From an uncultured Bacilli bacterium (GTDB taxonomy: Bacteria > Bacillota_I > Bacilli_A > RF39 > UBA660), in contig CAKPDP010000006.1 in assembly GCA_934149105.1 (NCBI GenBank), forward strand, positions 47,365 through 111,364: DNA of 64,000 nt. Direction: 5' to 3'. Positions within the stretch are counted from its first letter, which is position 1. Every line of letters begins with the position of its first letter. Below the pieces are notes generated by a model. It made no database searches and was not told the origin of the DNA. It was given only the letters and a program-made list of their open reading frames with translations. Positions 1 to 9,290 of the stretch are shown one piece after another. Position numbers and translations under genes: made by a program.

Positions 1-488
1 AAGATAGTTTCCCCAACAGCAATTATTATTAAGGTAACAATAAGAGTTGATGGTTTTTGCATAAATAATAAAACATTCCCAAATCCTGAAATTTTATTGA
101 TATAAATTCCTTCTATATTATCTTCTTCTACATAACCACTATCTTTTATATTATTGTTATCACCTTTAGTAACAAACTTCGTTACCCCATTATCTTTTAT
201 AATTTCTACAATTCTATGAGTAACAATATAATTATCAGTATCTTTAAAAGCAATAATATCATTAACCTTTAAATCATTAACATCTACATTCTTTACAATT
301 GCCAAATCTCCCTTATATAGTTCTGTTTCCATAGATCCTGATAATACAATAAAAGGTTTATATCCCAATATTGTAGGTATCTCATCAGGATTAGTTTTTT
401 TTTGAACAAATACAATTCCAATCAAAATAACTAACAATACCAAAACACTTATAACTATATATCCTAAAACTTTTCCTACCTTTTTCAT
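1..488 (-). CDS. SipW-type signal peptidase I (S26B), partial
   Basis: Runs off the left edge; the first 162 residues are visible. It is a membrane-anchored type I signal peptidase that removes signal peptides outside the membrane. There is one N-terminal membrane segment (about residues 7-28). The motif LSGSMET carries the likely nucleophile Ser52, and VTHRI carries His91 where LepB-type enzymes use lysine; the Ser/His pair marks the archaeal/ER/SipW branch (S26B). The ATG follows a GGAG ribosome binding site. SipW enzymes process TasA-like proteins, and three proteins in this window (28404-30176, 40924-42129, 42289-44091) begin with that type of signal, so they are plausible substrates. The pairing is inferred. 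Confidence 0.85.
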   Translation of the reverse strand, partial: MKKVGKVLGYIVISVLVLLVILIGIVFVQKKTNPDEIPTILGYKPFIVLSGSMETELYKGDLAIVKNVDVNDLKVNDIIAFKDTDNYIVTHRIVEIIKDNGVTKFVTKGDNNNIKDSGYVEEDNIEGIYINKISGFGNVLLFMQKPSTLIVTLIIIAVGETI

Positions 489-667
489 TTTTACTACTCC
501 TACGTTAATATTAACAAGAAAAAAGATTCTACTATGTGTATAAACTTTCTCTTTATTCTCTCTAGCATGAATTAATTATATCATGAATTTTCTAATTTTT
601 ATACATAATCCTCCAAAATTCTTAATAAAAATAAATAAAAAGCATAGATTAAATTTCTATACCTTTA

Positions 668-2029
668 TTAACTCTCTATAATTAACTTAACACTACCATT
701 ATCTAAATAATCATCATCCATAAGCATATATTTAGCCTTATACTCAAAATCATTCTCTAACTCTTCTCTAGCTCTTAAATTATCCTTTAACTTATTCTCT
801 TCTAAATAACTATTATAATAACTCTTAATCTCTTCTAATAACATATCTTTCTTATTGTCACTATCAATATAAGGAATAACTATCTTATTAATAAAATCTC
901 TATAATAAATATCTCTTGTACTATTCTTAATCTTATCTCTAAGAACATTCTTATCCATAACAAATCCCTCTATTTGCCTATTCCTTAACATATCTTCTAA
1001 ATGCGTAAGCAAATTACCACTCTTATACTTCTTATAAAGTTTATATTCCTGATCGTTACCCTCATCTATTTCATCAACATAACAAAAAATAATCTTCCCA
1101 ATCTTAAAATAAATTCTATCTCCCTTAATTATCTTATATCTAATATTATGTAAATATAAATAATTAGCAATATCTACCTCTTCTAAATAATCTACCTTCT
1201 CATCATTAATCGTAAGCAAATTACTTCTTCTCTTTTCAATAATCTTTGTCATATAATCTTTCTTAGATATTCCACTTTGAATAAACTTCCTAGTAATCAT
1301 ATAATTATGATAATCATTAATAGTATCATAATCATAAACATCTTTATTAAAATATAAATACCTATAATTAACTATATACTCTCTCAATAATTCCTTATTA
1401 CTAAATATCTTCTTCTTAAAATAATCTTCTATTATCCTATATTTTTCTCTCTCTTTAATAACCTTAACATCATTATCTCTTTGGTATTTATCAATAATCT
1501 CACTATACACATATACCAAGATCTTAAGATCATATTTCTTTAAAATAACTTCTAAAGAATCTTTAATCTTACTTCTCTTAACTATTACTATAATATCTTT
1601 ATCTTGATATTTCATCTTATCTTTTAAATATCTAATTTTACTAAGAAATAACATAATCTTTTGATAATCATTCTTATTCTTAATATCAACATTATCCATA
1701 ACCATTATTAATTCTCTATCTTCTAAAGACAAGCTAACCTTTTCATAGATATTATCAAAATATTCTTTATCTACATCTAAATGCTTCTTAATATATTTCT
1801 TATTATGATGTTTAATAAAAGAATTCTCTCTTAATTTTATCTTCTTAAACTTCAAATAACTAACATTATCTTTAAGTTCTATATATTTCTCACATTCCTG
1901 ATCTAAATAACTATATTTATACCAAAAATCTTCATACATCTTCTTAGTAATATATACATCCTTAGCCATAAATCTAGTATATTTCTCTAAACAATTATCT
2001 AACTCTTCTAATATTACCTCTAGTTCCAC
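668..2029 (-). CDS. Uncharacterised protein, possibly a helicase-derived relic
   Basis: A lysine- and tyrosine-rich protein of 453 residues with no signal peptide or membrane segment. I do not recognise a family with confidence. Around residues 265-300 the pattern (R.RSN..., then EEVDIANYLYLHNIRYKI) resembles the segment of UvrD/helicase IV-like proteins that reads roughly 'K...E..IANFL..NGI.Y.YE'. No Walker A or B motif is visible, so it is not an intact helicase. It lies 14 nt downstream of priA in the same direction and is probably cotranscribed with it. Function unknown; the helicase link is a weak inference. Confidence 0.5.
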   Translation of the reverse strand: MELEVILEELDNCLEKYTRFMAKDVYITKKMYEDFWYKYSYLDQECEKYIELKDNVSYLKFKKIKLRENSFIKHHNKKYIKKHLDVDKEYFDNIYEKVSLSLEDRELIMVMDNVDIKNKNDYQKIMLFLSKIRYLKDKMKYQDKDIIVIVKRSKIKDSLEVILKKYDLKILVYVYSEIIDKYQRDNDVKVIKEREKYRIIEDYFKKKIFSNKELLREYIVNYRYLYFNKDVYDYDTINDYHNYMITRKFIQSGISKKDYMTKIIEKRRSNLLTINDEKVDYLEEVDIANYLYLHNIRYKIIKGDRIYFKIGKIIFCYVDEIDEGNDQEYKLYKKYKSGNLLTHLEDMLRNRQIEGFVMDKNVLRDKIKNSTRDIYYRDFINKIVIPYIDSDNKKDMLLEEIKSYYNSYLEENKLKDNLRAREELENDFEYKAKYMLMDDDYLDNGSVKLIIES

Positions 2030-2043
2030 CTATCACACCTGCC

Positions 2044-4233
2044 TTATAATCTTATTGGATTAATATCTACCTCAACCTTAACCTTATCATTAATCTTATA
2101 CTGCTTATCTATCTCTTTAAGTACTACCTTTAACAAAGTATCATCTCTATACTTAATAATACACTGAAAAGAATATATATTATTGATCTTAAAAACATTA
2201 GCCATCGTTGGCCCTAAAACCACATATTCCTGATTCAATCTATATCTTAAATAATCCCCTATCTTATTAGCTTCTCTAAATCCCATATCATAATCCTTAG
2301 TCGATATCTTAATCAAAGTCAAATAATAATATGGAGGATACTTCAACTGTTTCCTAAGTTTCATCTCTTCTTTATAAAAATTTATATAATCATGCTTCTG
2401 TGATAAAACAATACTATAATTAGTATCATTATACGTTTGAATTACTACCTCGCCTTTCATATCTCCTCGGCCCGCTCTTCCTGATACCTGACAAAGTAAT
2501 TCAAACGTCCTCTCAGCACTTCTAAAATCTGGAACATTCAACGACGTATCAGCATTAATAACCCCTACTAAAGTAACTAAAGGAAAATCTAATCCCTTAG
2601 CAATCATCTGAGTTCCTAATAATACATCATATTTATGTTCCCCAAAATCATTAATAATCTTCTCATGCATTCCTTTTCTAGACGTAGTATCCATATCCAT
2701 TCTTACTACCCTAATATCATTATACATCTTCTTAAGTTCTTCTTCAAGTCTTTCCGTCCCTAGACCAAAATCCTTAATTTTCTCACAACCACATTTTGGA
2801 CACTTTCTAGGTCTCTTAAGAGCATAACCACAATAATGACATCTCATAATATCACTAGTCTTATGATAAGTTAAACTAATATCACATCTCGGGCACTTAA
2901 ACGTCTCCCCACAATTACCACAAGTAAGCATCGAAGAATAACCTCTTCTATTTAAAAGTAAAATTACCTGTTCCTTTTTATCCAATCTCTCTTGAATTTT
3001 ATTTTTTAACAATTCTGAAAAAATAAAATTCCCTTTCCGTAACTCTTGCTTCATATCAACTATATTAACTAAAGGTAGTTCTCCCTTGCCTGCTCTTTTT
3101 GTTAATACCAGTAACTTATAGACCTTATTACCCGCTCTAGCAAAAGACTCCAAAGTAGGAGTAGCACTTCCCATCACTATTGGACAATTATTATACTTTC
3201 CCCTCCAAATAGCAATATCCTTAGCGTCATACCTTGGATAATTATCTTGCTTATAACTGGTAGAATGCTCTTCATCAATAATAACAATTCCCAAATTCTT
3301 AACTGGTGCAAAAATAGCACTTCTAGCCCCTACAACAATTGAAACCTTATTTTCTTTAATTTTCCTATATTCATCATATCTTTCTGGATCCGATAAACCA
3401 CTATGTAAAATAGCTACTCTCTCCCCAAATCTTGCTACAAATCTACTAACAATTTGTGGTGTCAAACTAATCTCCGGTACTAACATAATAGCTTGTTTTC
3501 TCTCTGCAATAACCCTAGAAATTATATTCATATACACTTCCGTCTTACCACTACCTGTAACCCCATACAATAAATAAATTAAATTACTATTAAGATTACT
3601 AACCACCTCTGAAACAACTTTTTCCTGTTCCTTATTAAGTATTACTTTTTTATCCTCATTATGATTAATATATTTATATCTATAACCCTCTTCTTGTTCT
3701 ATCTTTATTATTCCTTTTTTCTCTAAAGTCTTAATATTACTAGACATCTTTGTAACAACAACCCTATCTTCCCCAAGTAATTGTTCTATTATTTCTCGTT
3801 GCCCCTCAAACCTACACTTATCTAGATATTTTCTAACCTCTTCCTTACTAACATTCAAGCTCATATATTTAATCATCTTTATCTTAATATTAGTCTTCTC
3901 ACTAGCCTTAAGTGCCTTAGGTAACATAAGTTGATATGCCATAATCAAAGAACATAAAGTAACCTCACTAATATATTTACCTAATTTTAACATCTCATCA
4001 TTCAAAACCTGATAACTATCTATTACTTCTAATATATCTCTAACTTCATATTCTGTAACTAAATCATTATCTTTAACAATCTCTAACACAAATCCCTCTA
4101 AAGATCTATTTCCAAATGGTACCTTAACTCTATATCCTACCCCTATCTTATTCATTAAAGAAGAAGGTACCCTATACATAAAAGTTTTATCTAATTTCTT
4201 GGCCCCTATCTCTACTATAACCTTAGCATACAT
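2044..4233 (-). CDS. priA: Primosomal protein N' (replication restart helicase PriA)
   Basis: A superfamily 2 DNA helicase of 729 residues that reloads the replicative helicase at stalled or repaired forks. In order: an N-terminal DNA-binding part, Walker A GVTGSGKT at about residue 224, the DEEH box in VIIDEEHSTSYKQ, and a zinc-binding insertion with paired cysteines (CGNCGETFKCPRC ... CHYCGY ... CPKCGC). These are followed by the helicase C-lobe motif QVSGRAGRG and the family-typical ending NPIRL. Length matches bacterial PriA. It is followed after 10 nt by the gene at 668-2029. Confidence 0.97.
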   Translation of the reverse strand: MYAKVIVEIGAKKLDKTFMYRVPSSLMNKIGVGYRVKVPFGNRSLEGFVLEIVKDNDLVTEYEVRDILEVIDSYQVLNDEMLKLGKYISEVTLCSLIMAYQLMLPKALKASEKTNIKIKMIKYMSLNVSKEEVRKYLDKCRFEGQREIIEQLLGEDRVVVTKMSSNIKTLEKKGIIKIEQEEGYRYKYINHNEDKKVILNKEQEKVVSEVVSNLNSNLIYLLYGVTGSGKTEVYMNIISRVIAERKQAIMLVPEISLTPQIVSRFVARFGERVAILHSGLSDPERYDEYRKIKENKVSIVVGARSAIFAPVKNLGIVIIDEEHSTSYKQDNYPRYDAKDIAIWRGKYNNCPIVMGSATPTLESFARAGNKVYKLLVLTKRAGKGELPLVNIVDMKQELRKGNFIFSELLKNKIQERLDKKEQVILLLNRRGYSSMLTCGNCGETFKCPRCDISLTYHKTSDIMRCHYCGYALKRPRKCPKCGCEKIKDFGLGTERLEEELKKMYNDIRVVRMDMDTTSRKGMHEKIINDFGEHKYDVLLGTQMIAKGLDFPLVTLVGVINADTSLNVPDFRSAERTFELLCQVSGRAGRGDMKGEVVIQTYNDTNYSIVLSQKHDYINFYKEEMKLRKQLKYPPYYYLTLIKISTKDYDMGFREANKIGDYLRYRLNQEYVVLGPTMANVFKINNIYSFQCIIKYRDDTLLKVVLKEIDKQYKINDKVKVEVDINPIRL

Positions 4234-4360
4234 ATAACTACCTCCTCCAATTATTTATTACTTATAATTATAAAATAAATATTCTTATATTTTTCATAAT
4301 CAACTTCTAATTAACAAAAAGACTATTATAGAAATTTATAAAAACATACTCATATAAGGC

Positions 4361-4395
4361 AAAAAAAAAGACACTCATGTTATTTAACATCTTCA
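4361..4395 (-). terminator. Weak candidate terminator after the surface operon
   Basis: On the minus strand the end of the membrane-protein gene contains a small self-complementary stretch (ATGTTA/TAACAT) followed within about ten bases by nine T residues (A tract at 4361-4369). The hairpin is weak and overlaps the stop codon, so this is only a candidate. Confidence 0.35.
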
Positions 4396-5627
4396 AGCAT
4401 CTTTTTATATAAATTATATTGTCTAATAGAAAATTTATTTAATAGATTAACACTTAAAGCATCATCCATAGTAATTATAGACTTACCATCATTATCTGCC
4501 TTAACTTGATTTAACATATCATAAAATAATTTATAATCTTCTTTAGTATATTTGTGTTCAATATTTTCAGAAGCTTTACTATTCATAATTACTCCTAAAT
4601 CTAACTTCTTCTCTTCTTGTTTTTCTACTAATTTATTAAACTCCGGAATATAATTATTTTCATCTATCTTTTTATCAATTACTTTTTCTTTTCTATCAGA
4701 AACAATCACTGGTTTCATATTCATAAGAACATTTAAACCATTATTAGAATCATCATTTCTTAAACTATCTAATCTAACATTCTCTTTTTTAACAAAATCA
4801 TTAAAATTAATACTATTATTAATATTTTCTACTTTCAAAACTTTTTTATCTACATCATTATTACTTATAACATTACTACTCGTATCATCAATAAGTTTAT
4901 CTTTAACATCAATAACACTAGTAACAACCTTACTATCTTTATATAAAGGATGTACTTCTAAATTCTTATTAATATCTTGTTCATTTATACTAACTTCTAA
5001 TTTGTTAACATCACAAATATCATTCATCTCTACAGCCTCTGATCCCATTTTCTTATTTTCAATAATAAGTAAAATAGAATTTATAATAGATATAATTAAT
5101 AATACTAACATCCATAATATAAATACACTAGTTGTAAGTTCAATCAAAGTTACAAAATAATTATTTGTATACATACTATTACTAGATAAAATATCTATAT
5201 CATTACTACCTACAGTATTAATTAAAATAAGTAATAAGAAATTAATTGCAAAAGCCATACCTTTATTTATATTCTTATATAATTTACTCATATTAGTACT
5301 AACAATAGATAATATCAAAATAATATTTGTAATTAAAATAATTGCTATATAAACATATAAAGAAGGGAAATATATATTTCTAAATATCATATTAAATATA
5401 TTATCAAACATCTTAAACAAACTATTACTATTATAGAACAAAATAATTGTAAATCCTAATACAAAAGATAAAGTAATAATTAAACCCATCTTTTTATTAT
5501 TAATCAATTTTAATCTATTTATAATAAAAACAGTCATCGAAATTGCTAATATAGCAATGAATAAATAATTATTACTAACTAATTTCCATAATAAACCCAT
5601 TTTATCTAAAATATTTAAATATTCCAT
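4380..5627 (-). CDS. Multi-pass membrane protein with long cytoplasmic tail (unknown)
   Basis: About the first 195 of 415 residues form five or six hydrophobic membrane segments. The remaining 220 are charged, Asp/Asn/Lys-rich and probably cytoplasmic; a short compact stretch near the C-terminus (YTKEDYKLFYDMLNQVK... onward) may be a small domain. I do not recognise the family. It is the last gene of a three-gene unit with the sortase (17 nt upstream) and the thioester adhesin, so a role in presenting or sensing that adhesin is possible but inferred from position only. Confidence 0.6.
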   Translation of the reverse strand: MEYLNILDKMGLLWKLVSNNYLFIAILAISMTVFIINRLKLINNKKMGLIITLSFVLGFTIILFYNSNSLFKMFDNIFNMIFRNIYFPSLYVYIAIILITNIILILSIVSTNMSKLYKNINKGMAFAINFLLLILINTVGSNDIDILSSNSMYTNNYFVTLIELTTSVFILWMLVLLIISIINSILLIIENKKMGSEAVEMNDICDVNKLEVSINEQDINKNLEVHPLYKDSKVVTSVIDVKDKLIDDTSSNVISNNDVDKKVLKVENINNSINFNDFVKKENVRLDSLRNDDSNNGLNVLMNMKPVIVSDRKEKVIDKKIDENNYIPEFNKLVEKQEEKKLDLGVIMNSKASENIEHKYTKEDYKLFYDMLNQVKADNDGKSIITMDDALSVNLLNKFSIRQYNLYKKMLEDVK

Positions 5628-5644
5628 AATATCCCCCTTCTTTC

Positions 5645-6298
5645 TTATTTCTTACTAATAAGTTCTGCTATATATATAGTTTGTTTTGTATTATCTTTTA
5701 AATTACAAGTAATAAGAGTTAATGTACTCTTATTCTTATCCCTATAAATACTTACTGTCCCTGTTTTTAAAACATCATAAATATTTACTATCTTATAAGT
5801 ATAAGTAACATTATTATACTTTATATAAGCTAAATCTCCATTTCCTAATTTATTTAAATTTGTAAAATAACTATTAGCATAATTACCAGAATGAGCCGCC
5901 AATATAACATTACCATAACTAACATCCGGATAATCCGATTCTTTTAAAATCATAATATTAGAATTAACTTCATTTAAACTAGAATCCTTATCATAAAATC
6001 CTCTTGAAATACCAGCCTTAGGAATACTGATTGTTGCTAAATAATATTCATAATTATTATCAGAAGAATTATTGTTATCTACATTTTCCTCCTCTTCCAC
6101 AACAGTATCGGTATTATTATCAGTTTTTTCTTCTTCTCTATTCTGATCCACCTCATCTAATATTTCTAAATTAACACTACTAAATACCAAGTCCCTTTTC
6201 TCTTTAACATAATTAGATAACAAAAGGGTAAAACCTATCGTTATAAGTAATACCCCAGTTGTTACTATAATTCTATTTTTCAAACTACTTTTGTTCAT
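5645..6298 (-). CDS. Sortase family transpeptidase
   Basis: A membrane-anchored cysteine transpeptidase that attaches surface proteins through their sorting signal. One N-terminal membrane segment (about residues 10-28) is followed by an acidic Asn/Glu linker (about 45-80). The sortase barrel then shows the catalytic His in ILAAHSGNY and Cys in TLITCN. Where most sortases have the third catalytic residue, an arginine 8-13 residues after the Cys, this protein reads DNTKQTIY with a lysine, so the Arg may be replaced. The start overlaps the adhesin stop by 14 nt, implying translational coupling. The adjacent adhesin is the obvious substrate. Confidence 0.9.
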   Translation of the reverse strand: MNKSSLKNRIIVTTGVLLITIGFTLLLSNYVKEKRDLVFSSVNLEILDEVDQNREEEKTDNNTDTVVEEEENVDNNNSSDNNYEYYLATISIPKAGISRGFYDKDSSLNEVNSNIMILKESDYPDVSYGNVILAAHSGNYANSYFTNLNKLGNGDLAYIKYNNVTYTYKIVNIYDVLKTGTVSIYRDKNKSTLTLITCNLKDNTKQTIYIAELISKK

Positions 6299-7847
6299 TT
6301 TTCTTTAATAACCTAACTAACATTATAGATCCTGCTACTACTATTCCCAATCCTACAATATAAGGAGTAGTTTTAGCTAAAGATAATGTATTAGGAACAT
6401 CAGGTATTATAGTAGGTGTTTGTTTATCGTACATAATTATTTTATCTACTGTCTTACCATCTTGAGAAACTTTTCCATCTTTATCGATAACAAAAGTAAT
6501 GCTTTCAGCCTTTTCATAGCCATCAGGTGCTGTAATCTCAGTTAAAGTATAAGTACCTGCTATTAAATTGCTACAAGTATGTACTTTACCATCAGAAGTC
6601 CATTCACATACAACAGTACCTTTTTCATTCTTAACCTCTAACTTAGCCCCTTTAATTTCTTCAGAATTAGCTATATCTAATTTACTAATCTTAACATCAA
6701 AAGTCTTAGTTTCTGGTTTGTTTTTCATAACTTGAGTTGCTGTAACTTTACCTGCTACTACTTTAAAAGTAATAGTCTCAGTAGTTTTAACATAGCCCTC
6801 AGGAGCTATAGTTTCTGATAAAGTACAAGTTCCTTCTGGAACATCACTAAGTACTACTGGTTTTGTTGTTGAAACCCATTCTTTATTATAAGCCCCATTA
6901 TTACAAGTTAACTTCAATGTAGCACCAGGTAATTCCTTACCATTAGTAGCATCTACTTTACTAATAGTAACTTGTGTTTTATTAATAGAACCACTTAAAT
7001 CTACATTTTTAGATAAATTCTCTGAAGTTGTATAAGACATTATTTGATATTTTGAATTACTAGGATTATATTCATAAGAATTATAAATCTTCTTACTAGC
7101 ACTTACACTAACCTTAACACTATTAGTTAAAGTAGTAGCACTACTAGCAGGAACCTTTACCCTAAATCCTCCACTAATATCTTCCTTAACAGTACCCCTA
7201 GGTGCATTAGTAATTGTTACACTATAGTTTCCATTAGAAGAAACCTTAATATCATTTGATACATAATACTTACCATCACTACTTAAAGTAAAAGTTAAAG
7301 TATTAGTACTAGTACTTAAAGATAAACTCTTATCTTGGGAAGCACCATTCTCTGCTGCACTAACTAAAGATTTAATAGCATTAGCAACATCACTATTACT
7401 ATTATAAACTTCTTTTCTTAAGTTCTCAACACTATTAGAGTGTCCTACCATACCAGTATCACGTAAATAAATCCATAACGCGCTCTGAGTAATGAAGTAC
7501 TCTGTATCATTACTGTCATTAACTCCCATAGCCAAAATATAATCTTCACCAGCATCAGTAATCTGACTACCCAACGAATAATTAACTCCATTAGGTGTTC
7601 TAGCCGAATAAGTCAAGCAATAAACATATTCACCTGTATTAGTAACATATTTAACATGGAAGTCTTCCAAAGTACTAAATGGTGCATCACTCCATATTCT
7701 ACGACTCATATTAAGACTACTTGGTGCACTAGCAGCCTTAACAGTAGTTAAAGAGCCAACAAACACAGCAGCAAATACTAAGATAGCTATCAAAGTAATT
7801 CCTACTTTTTTCATCATATTATTTAATTTCAAAATGTTATTTTTCAT
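6285..7847 (-). CDS. Thioester-domain (TQXA) adhesin with SpaA-like repeats and sorting signal
   Basis: A surface protein with a signal peptide ending near VKAAS. The N-terminal thioester domain shows a Cys in YCLTYSART and the hallmark TQSA in FITQSALWIYL; in characterised homologues these two side chains form a Cys-Gln thioester used for covalent host binding. Two prealbumin-like SpaA domains follow (starting VTISKVDATNGKELPGA and VKISKLDIANSEEIKGA, each ending in TLxExxAPxGY). The C-terminus has a VPNTLS-like sorting motif, a hydrophobic span and RLLKK. The ATG at 7847 is chosen over 7853 because it lies 6 nt after GGGGGG. First gene of the sortase operon. Confidence 0.9.
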   Translation of the reverse strand: MKNNILKLNNMMKKVGITLIAILVFAAVFVGSLTTVKAASAPSSLNMSRRIWSDAPFSTLEDFHVKYVTNTGEYVYCLTYSARTPNGVNYSLGSQITDAGEDYILAMGVNDSNDTEYFITQSALWIYLRDTGMVGHSNSVENLRKEVYNSNSDVANAIKSLVSAAENGASQDKSLSLSTSTNTLTFTLSSDGKYYVSNDIKVSSNGNYSVTITNAPRGTVKEDISGGFRVKVPASSATTLTNSVKVSVSASKKIYNSYEYNPSNSKYQIMSYTTSENLSKNVDLSGSINKTQVTISKVDATNGKELPGATLKLTCNNGAYNKEWVSTTKPVVLSDVPEGTCTLSETIAPEGYVKTTETITFKVVAGKVTATQVMKNKPETKTFDVKISKLDIANSEEIKGAKLEVKNEKGTVVCEWTSDGKVHTCSNLIAGTYTLTEITAPDGYEKAESITFVIDKDGKVSQDGKTVDKIIMYDKQTPTIIPDVPNTLSLAKTTPYIVGLGIVVAGSIMLVRLLKKNEQK

Positions 7848-7873
7848 ATCCATCCCCCCTGAAATTGTTATCT

Positions 7874-7902
7874 ATATTATCACAACTCCAACTTCTTGTC
7901 AA
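7874..7902 (-). promoter_or_regulatory. Near-consensus sigma-A promoter of the adhesin-sortase operon
   Basis: On the minus strand a perfect -35 box TTGACA (7897-7902) is separated by 17 bp from TAATAT (7874-7879), which is preceded by TGA, an extended -10. It lies about 26 bp upstream of the adhesin start. This should be among the strongest vegetative promoters in the window, suggesting high basal expression of the surface operon. Confidence 0.85.
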
Positions 7903-7971
7903 TACTTTCTAATGACTTTTGTAATCTTTTCGTTAATAAATGGTAAAAAACCGATATTTTATAAGTGAATA

Positions 7972-8526
7972 TCAGTTAAAATATTTTTTATAATCTAAAA
8001 TTTTTTTCCCCTTACTATATACAAGGTAAATATAATTACCTGAAGCTTCTCCCAAATAAGTCCCTTTAGAAATTGTATCATATATATTAACTGCTATATT
8101 ATCTAAATTCCCATACCAAATCCCTATTCCATCCTCATCTTCAATTATAACCGTCTTCCCATATCCATCCTTTTCTCCAATAAAAGTAACAATCCCATTC
8201 TTTAAACTAGGCACTAAATAATTATCTCTTACTTTTAATCTTACGCCATCTTTATATTCTTCTAAATTACTATAATCTAACTTTGAATTAAATACCATAG
8301 ATATTCCTTGTATTTTAGTATCAAATCCAAAATAATTCCCACCCAAATATTTATCATAAAACTTCTTTGTTTTCATAAAAGAAAAACTATCTTCATAAAC
8401 ATAATATTTAACATTATCCCTTAACTTAGAATTATTCTTTGTCCCAATCAAAATAATTAATATTAATATTCCTAAAATCAAGATCTTACTAATCTTTCTT
8501 TTTAAATATTTTCTAACTCTTATCAT
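7972..8526 (-). CDS. Degenerate M23/LytM-fold membrane protein (SpoIVFA/SpoIIQ-like)
   Basis: 184 residues with a basic N-terminus and one membrane span (about residues 13-27). The C-terminal half follows the M23 pattern: VPSLKNGIVTFIGEKDGYGKTVIIEDEDGIGIWYGNLDNIAVNIYDTISKGTYLG in successive pieces. The histidines and aspartate that bind zinc in active M23 peptidases are missing, and the usual YGHL is YGNL. Inactive LytM domains of this layout occur in SpoIVFA and SpoIIQ, which act in the forespore membranes. With gerM, gerE, spoIIIAH and cotE nearby a sporulation role is reasonable, but I cannot choose between the two. Confidence 0.6.
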   Translation of the reverse strand: MIRVRKYLKRKISKILILGILILIILIGTKNNSKLRDNVKYYVYEDSFSFMKTKKFYDKYLGGNYFGFDTKIQGISMVFNSKLDYSNLEEYKDGVRLKVRDNYLVPSLKNGIVTFIGEKDGYGKTVIIEDEDGIGIWYGNLDNIAVNIYDTISKGTYLGEASGNYIYLVYSKGKKILDYKKYFN

Positions 8527-8540
8527 ATTAAATTATATTA

Positions 8541-8569
8541 TTGCCAAAACAACTTATGCATGATATACT
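8541..8569 (+). promoter_or_regulatory. Promoter of the RNHCP gene
   Basis: TTGCCA (8541-8546), 17 bp, then TATACT (8564-8569) preceded by TGA (extended -10). Transcription would start near 8575, just before the GGTGAT ribosome binding site at 8577-8582. The mRNA leader is therefore only about ten bases, and the upstream TTG that could be read as a start codon is the -35 box itself. Confidence 0.75.
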
Positions 8570-8585
8570 TTTTCTTGGTGATATC

Positions 8586-8891
8586 ATGAAGAAATTTAAT
8601 ATGATCGACGAAGAATTTATCTGTGAACATTGCCATAAACAAGTTCCTAAATTAAATTATACTGCTAGAGATCATTGTCCCTATTGTCTATATTCTAAAC
8701 ATCTAGATATTAATCCAGGCGATAGAGCCTGTACTTGTCAAGGCCTCCTTGAACCAATTGGCATTGAAAAATATAAAAACACTTATAAAATTATCTATAA
8801 GTGCCAAAATTGCCATATTCTCCATAAAAATATCGTCGCTCAAGACGACAATATCAATACAATAATAAAACTATCTGTTCAATCTAACTAG
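8586..8891 (+). CDS. RNHCP domain zinc-ribbon protein
   Basis: About 101 residues. The family hallmark appears here as RDHCPYC, with paired cysteines CEHC, CPYC, CTC and CQNC suggesting structural zinc. Biochemical role unestablished. The ATG at 8586 is chosen because it lies 3 nt after GGTGAT and because a longer reading from TTG at 8541 would begin inside the promoter -35 box. It overlaps the convergent gene at 8884 by 8 nt. Confidence 0.85.
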   Translation: MKKFNMIDEEFICEHCHKQVPKLNYTARDHCPYCLYSKHLDINPGDRACTCQGLLEPIGIEKYKNTYKIIYKCQNCHILHKNIVAQDDNINTIIKLSVQSN

Positions 8892-9285
8892 TAAACATTC
8901 CATATACTACAAAAGATAATACCATAAAAACTACTAATAAAGCTCCTGTAACAATAGCAACCATATTCTCTGGTGCTATTTTTTTTAAGATAGAATTACT
9001 CTTAATTTTCTTACTATCATCTTTAGTAAAATAACTACTAGTATCAGCCATATCATTATTCCCATATATTTCTGATATTTCTGGAATATCTTCTTCTTTT
9101 TTTACAACTTCTTCCTTGACAGGCTTATTTCTTCTCCTTAAACTATTTAAATTAACCGTATCTATACTCTGCATATTAATTCCCATTGTACTCTTTAAAT
9201 TTAAATCTGGAGCACTAATTGATTGATTATAATTTTTTTGAACAGTATATTCCTTTTTAGTATTATTTTCTCCCATCCAACTCAT
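8884..9285 (-). CDS. Single-pass membrane protein of unknown function
   Basis: 133 residues. The first ~100 are polar and charged (a lysine/glutamate-rich stretch NKPVKEEVVKKEEDIPEISE in the middle). Near the C-terminus is one hydrophobic span (AIVTGALLVVFMVLSFVVYG), so most of the protein probably faces the cytoplasm as a tail-anchored protein. No family recognised. It begins 5 nt after the Asn-rich membrane protein gene, which lies next to ezrA, so a link with the cell envelope or division is possible. Confidence 0.6.
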   Translation of the reverse strand: MSWMGENNTKKEYTVQKNYNQSISAPDLNLKSTMGINMQSIDTVNLNSLRRRNKPVKEEVVKKEEDIPEISEIYGNNDMADTSSYFTKDDSKKIKSNSILKKIAPENMVAIVTGALLVVFMVLSFVVYGMFTS

Positions 9286-9290
9286 CTCCT

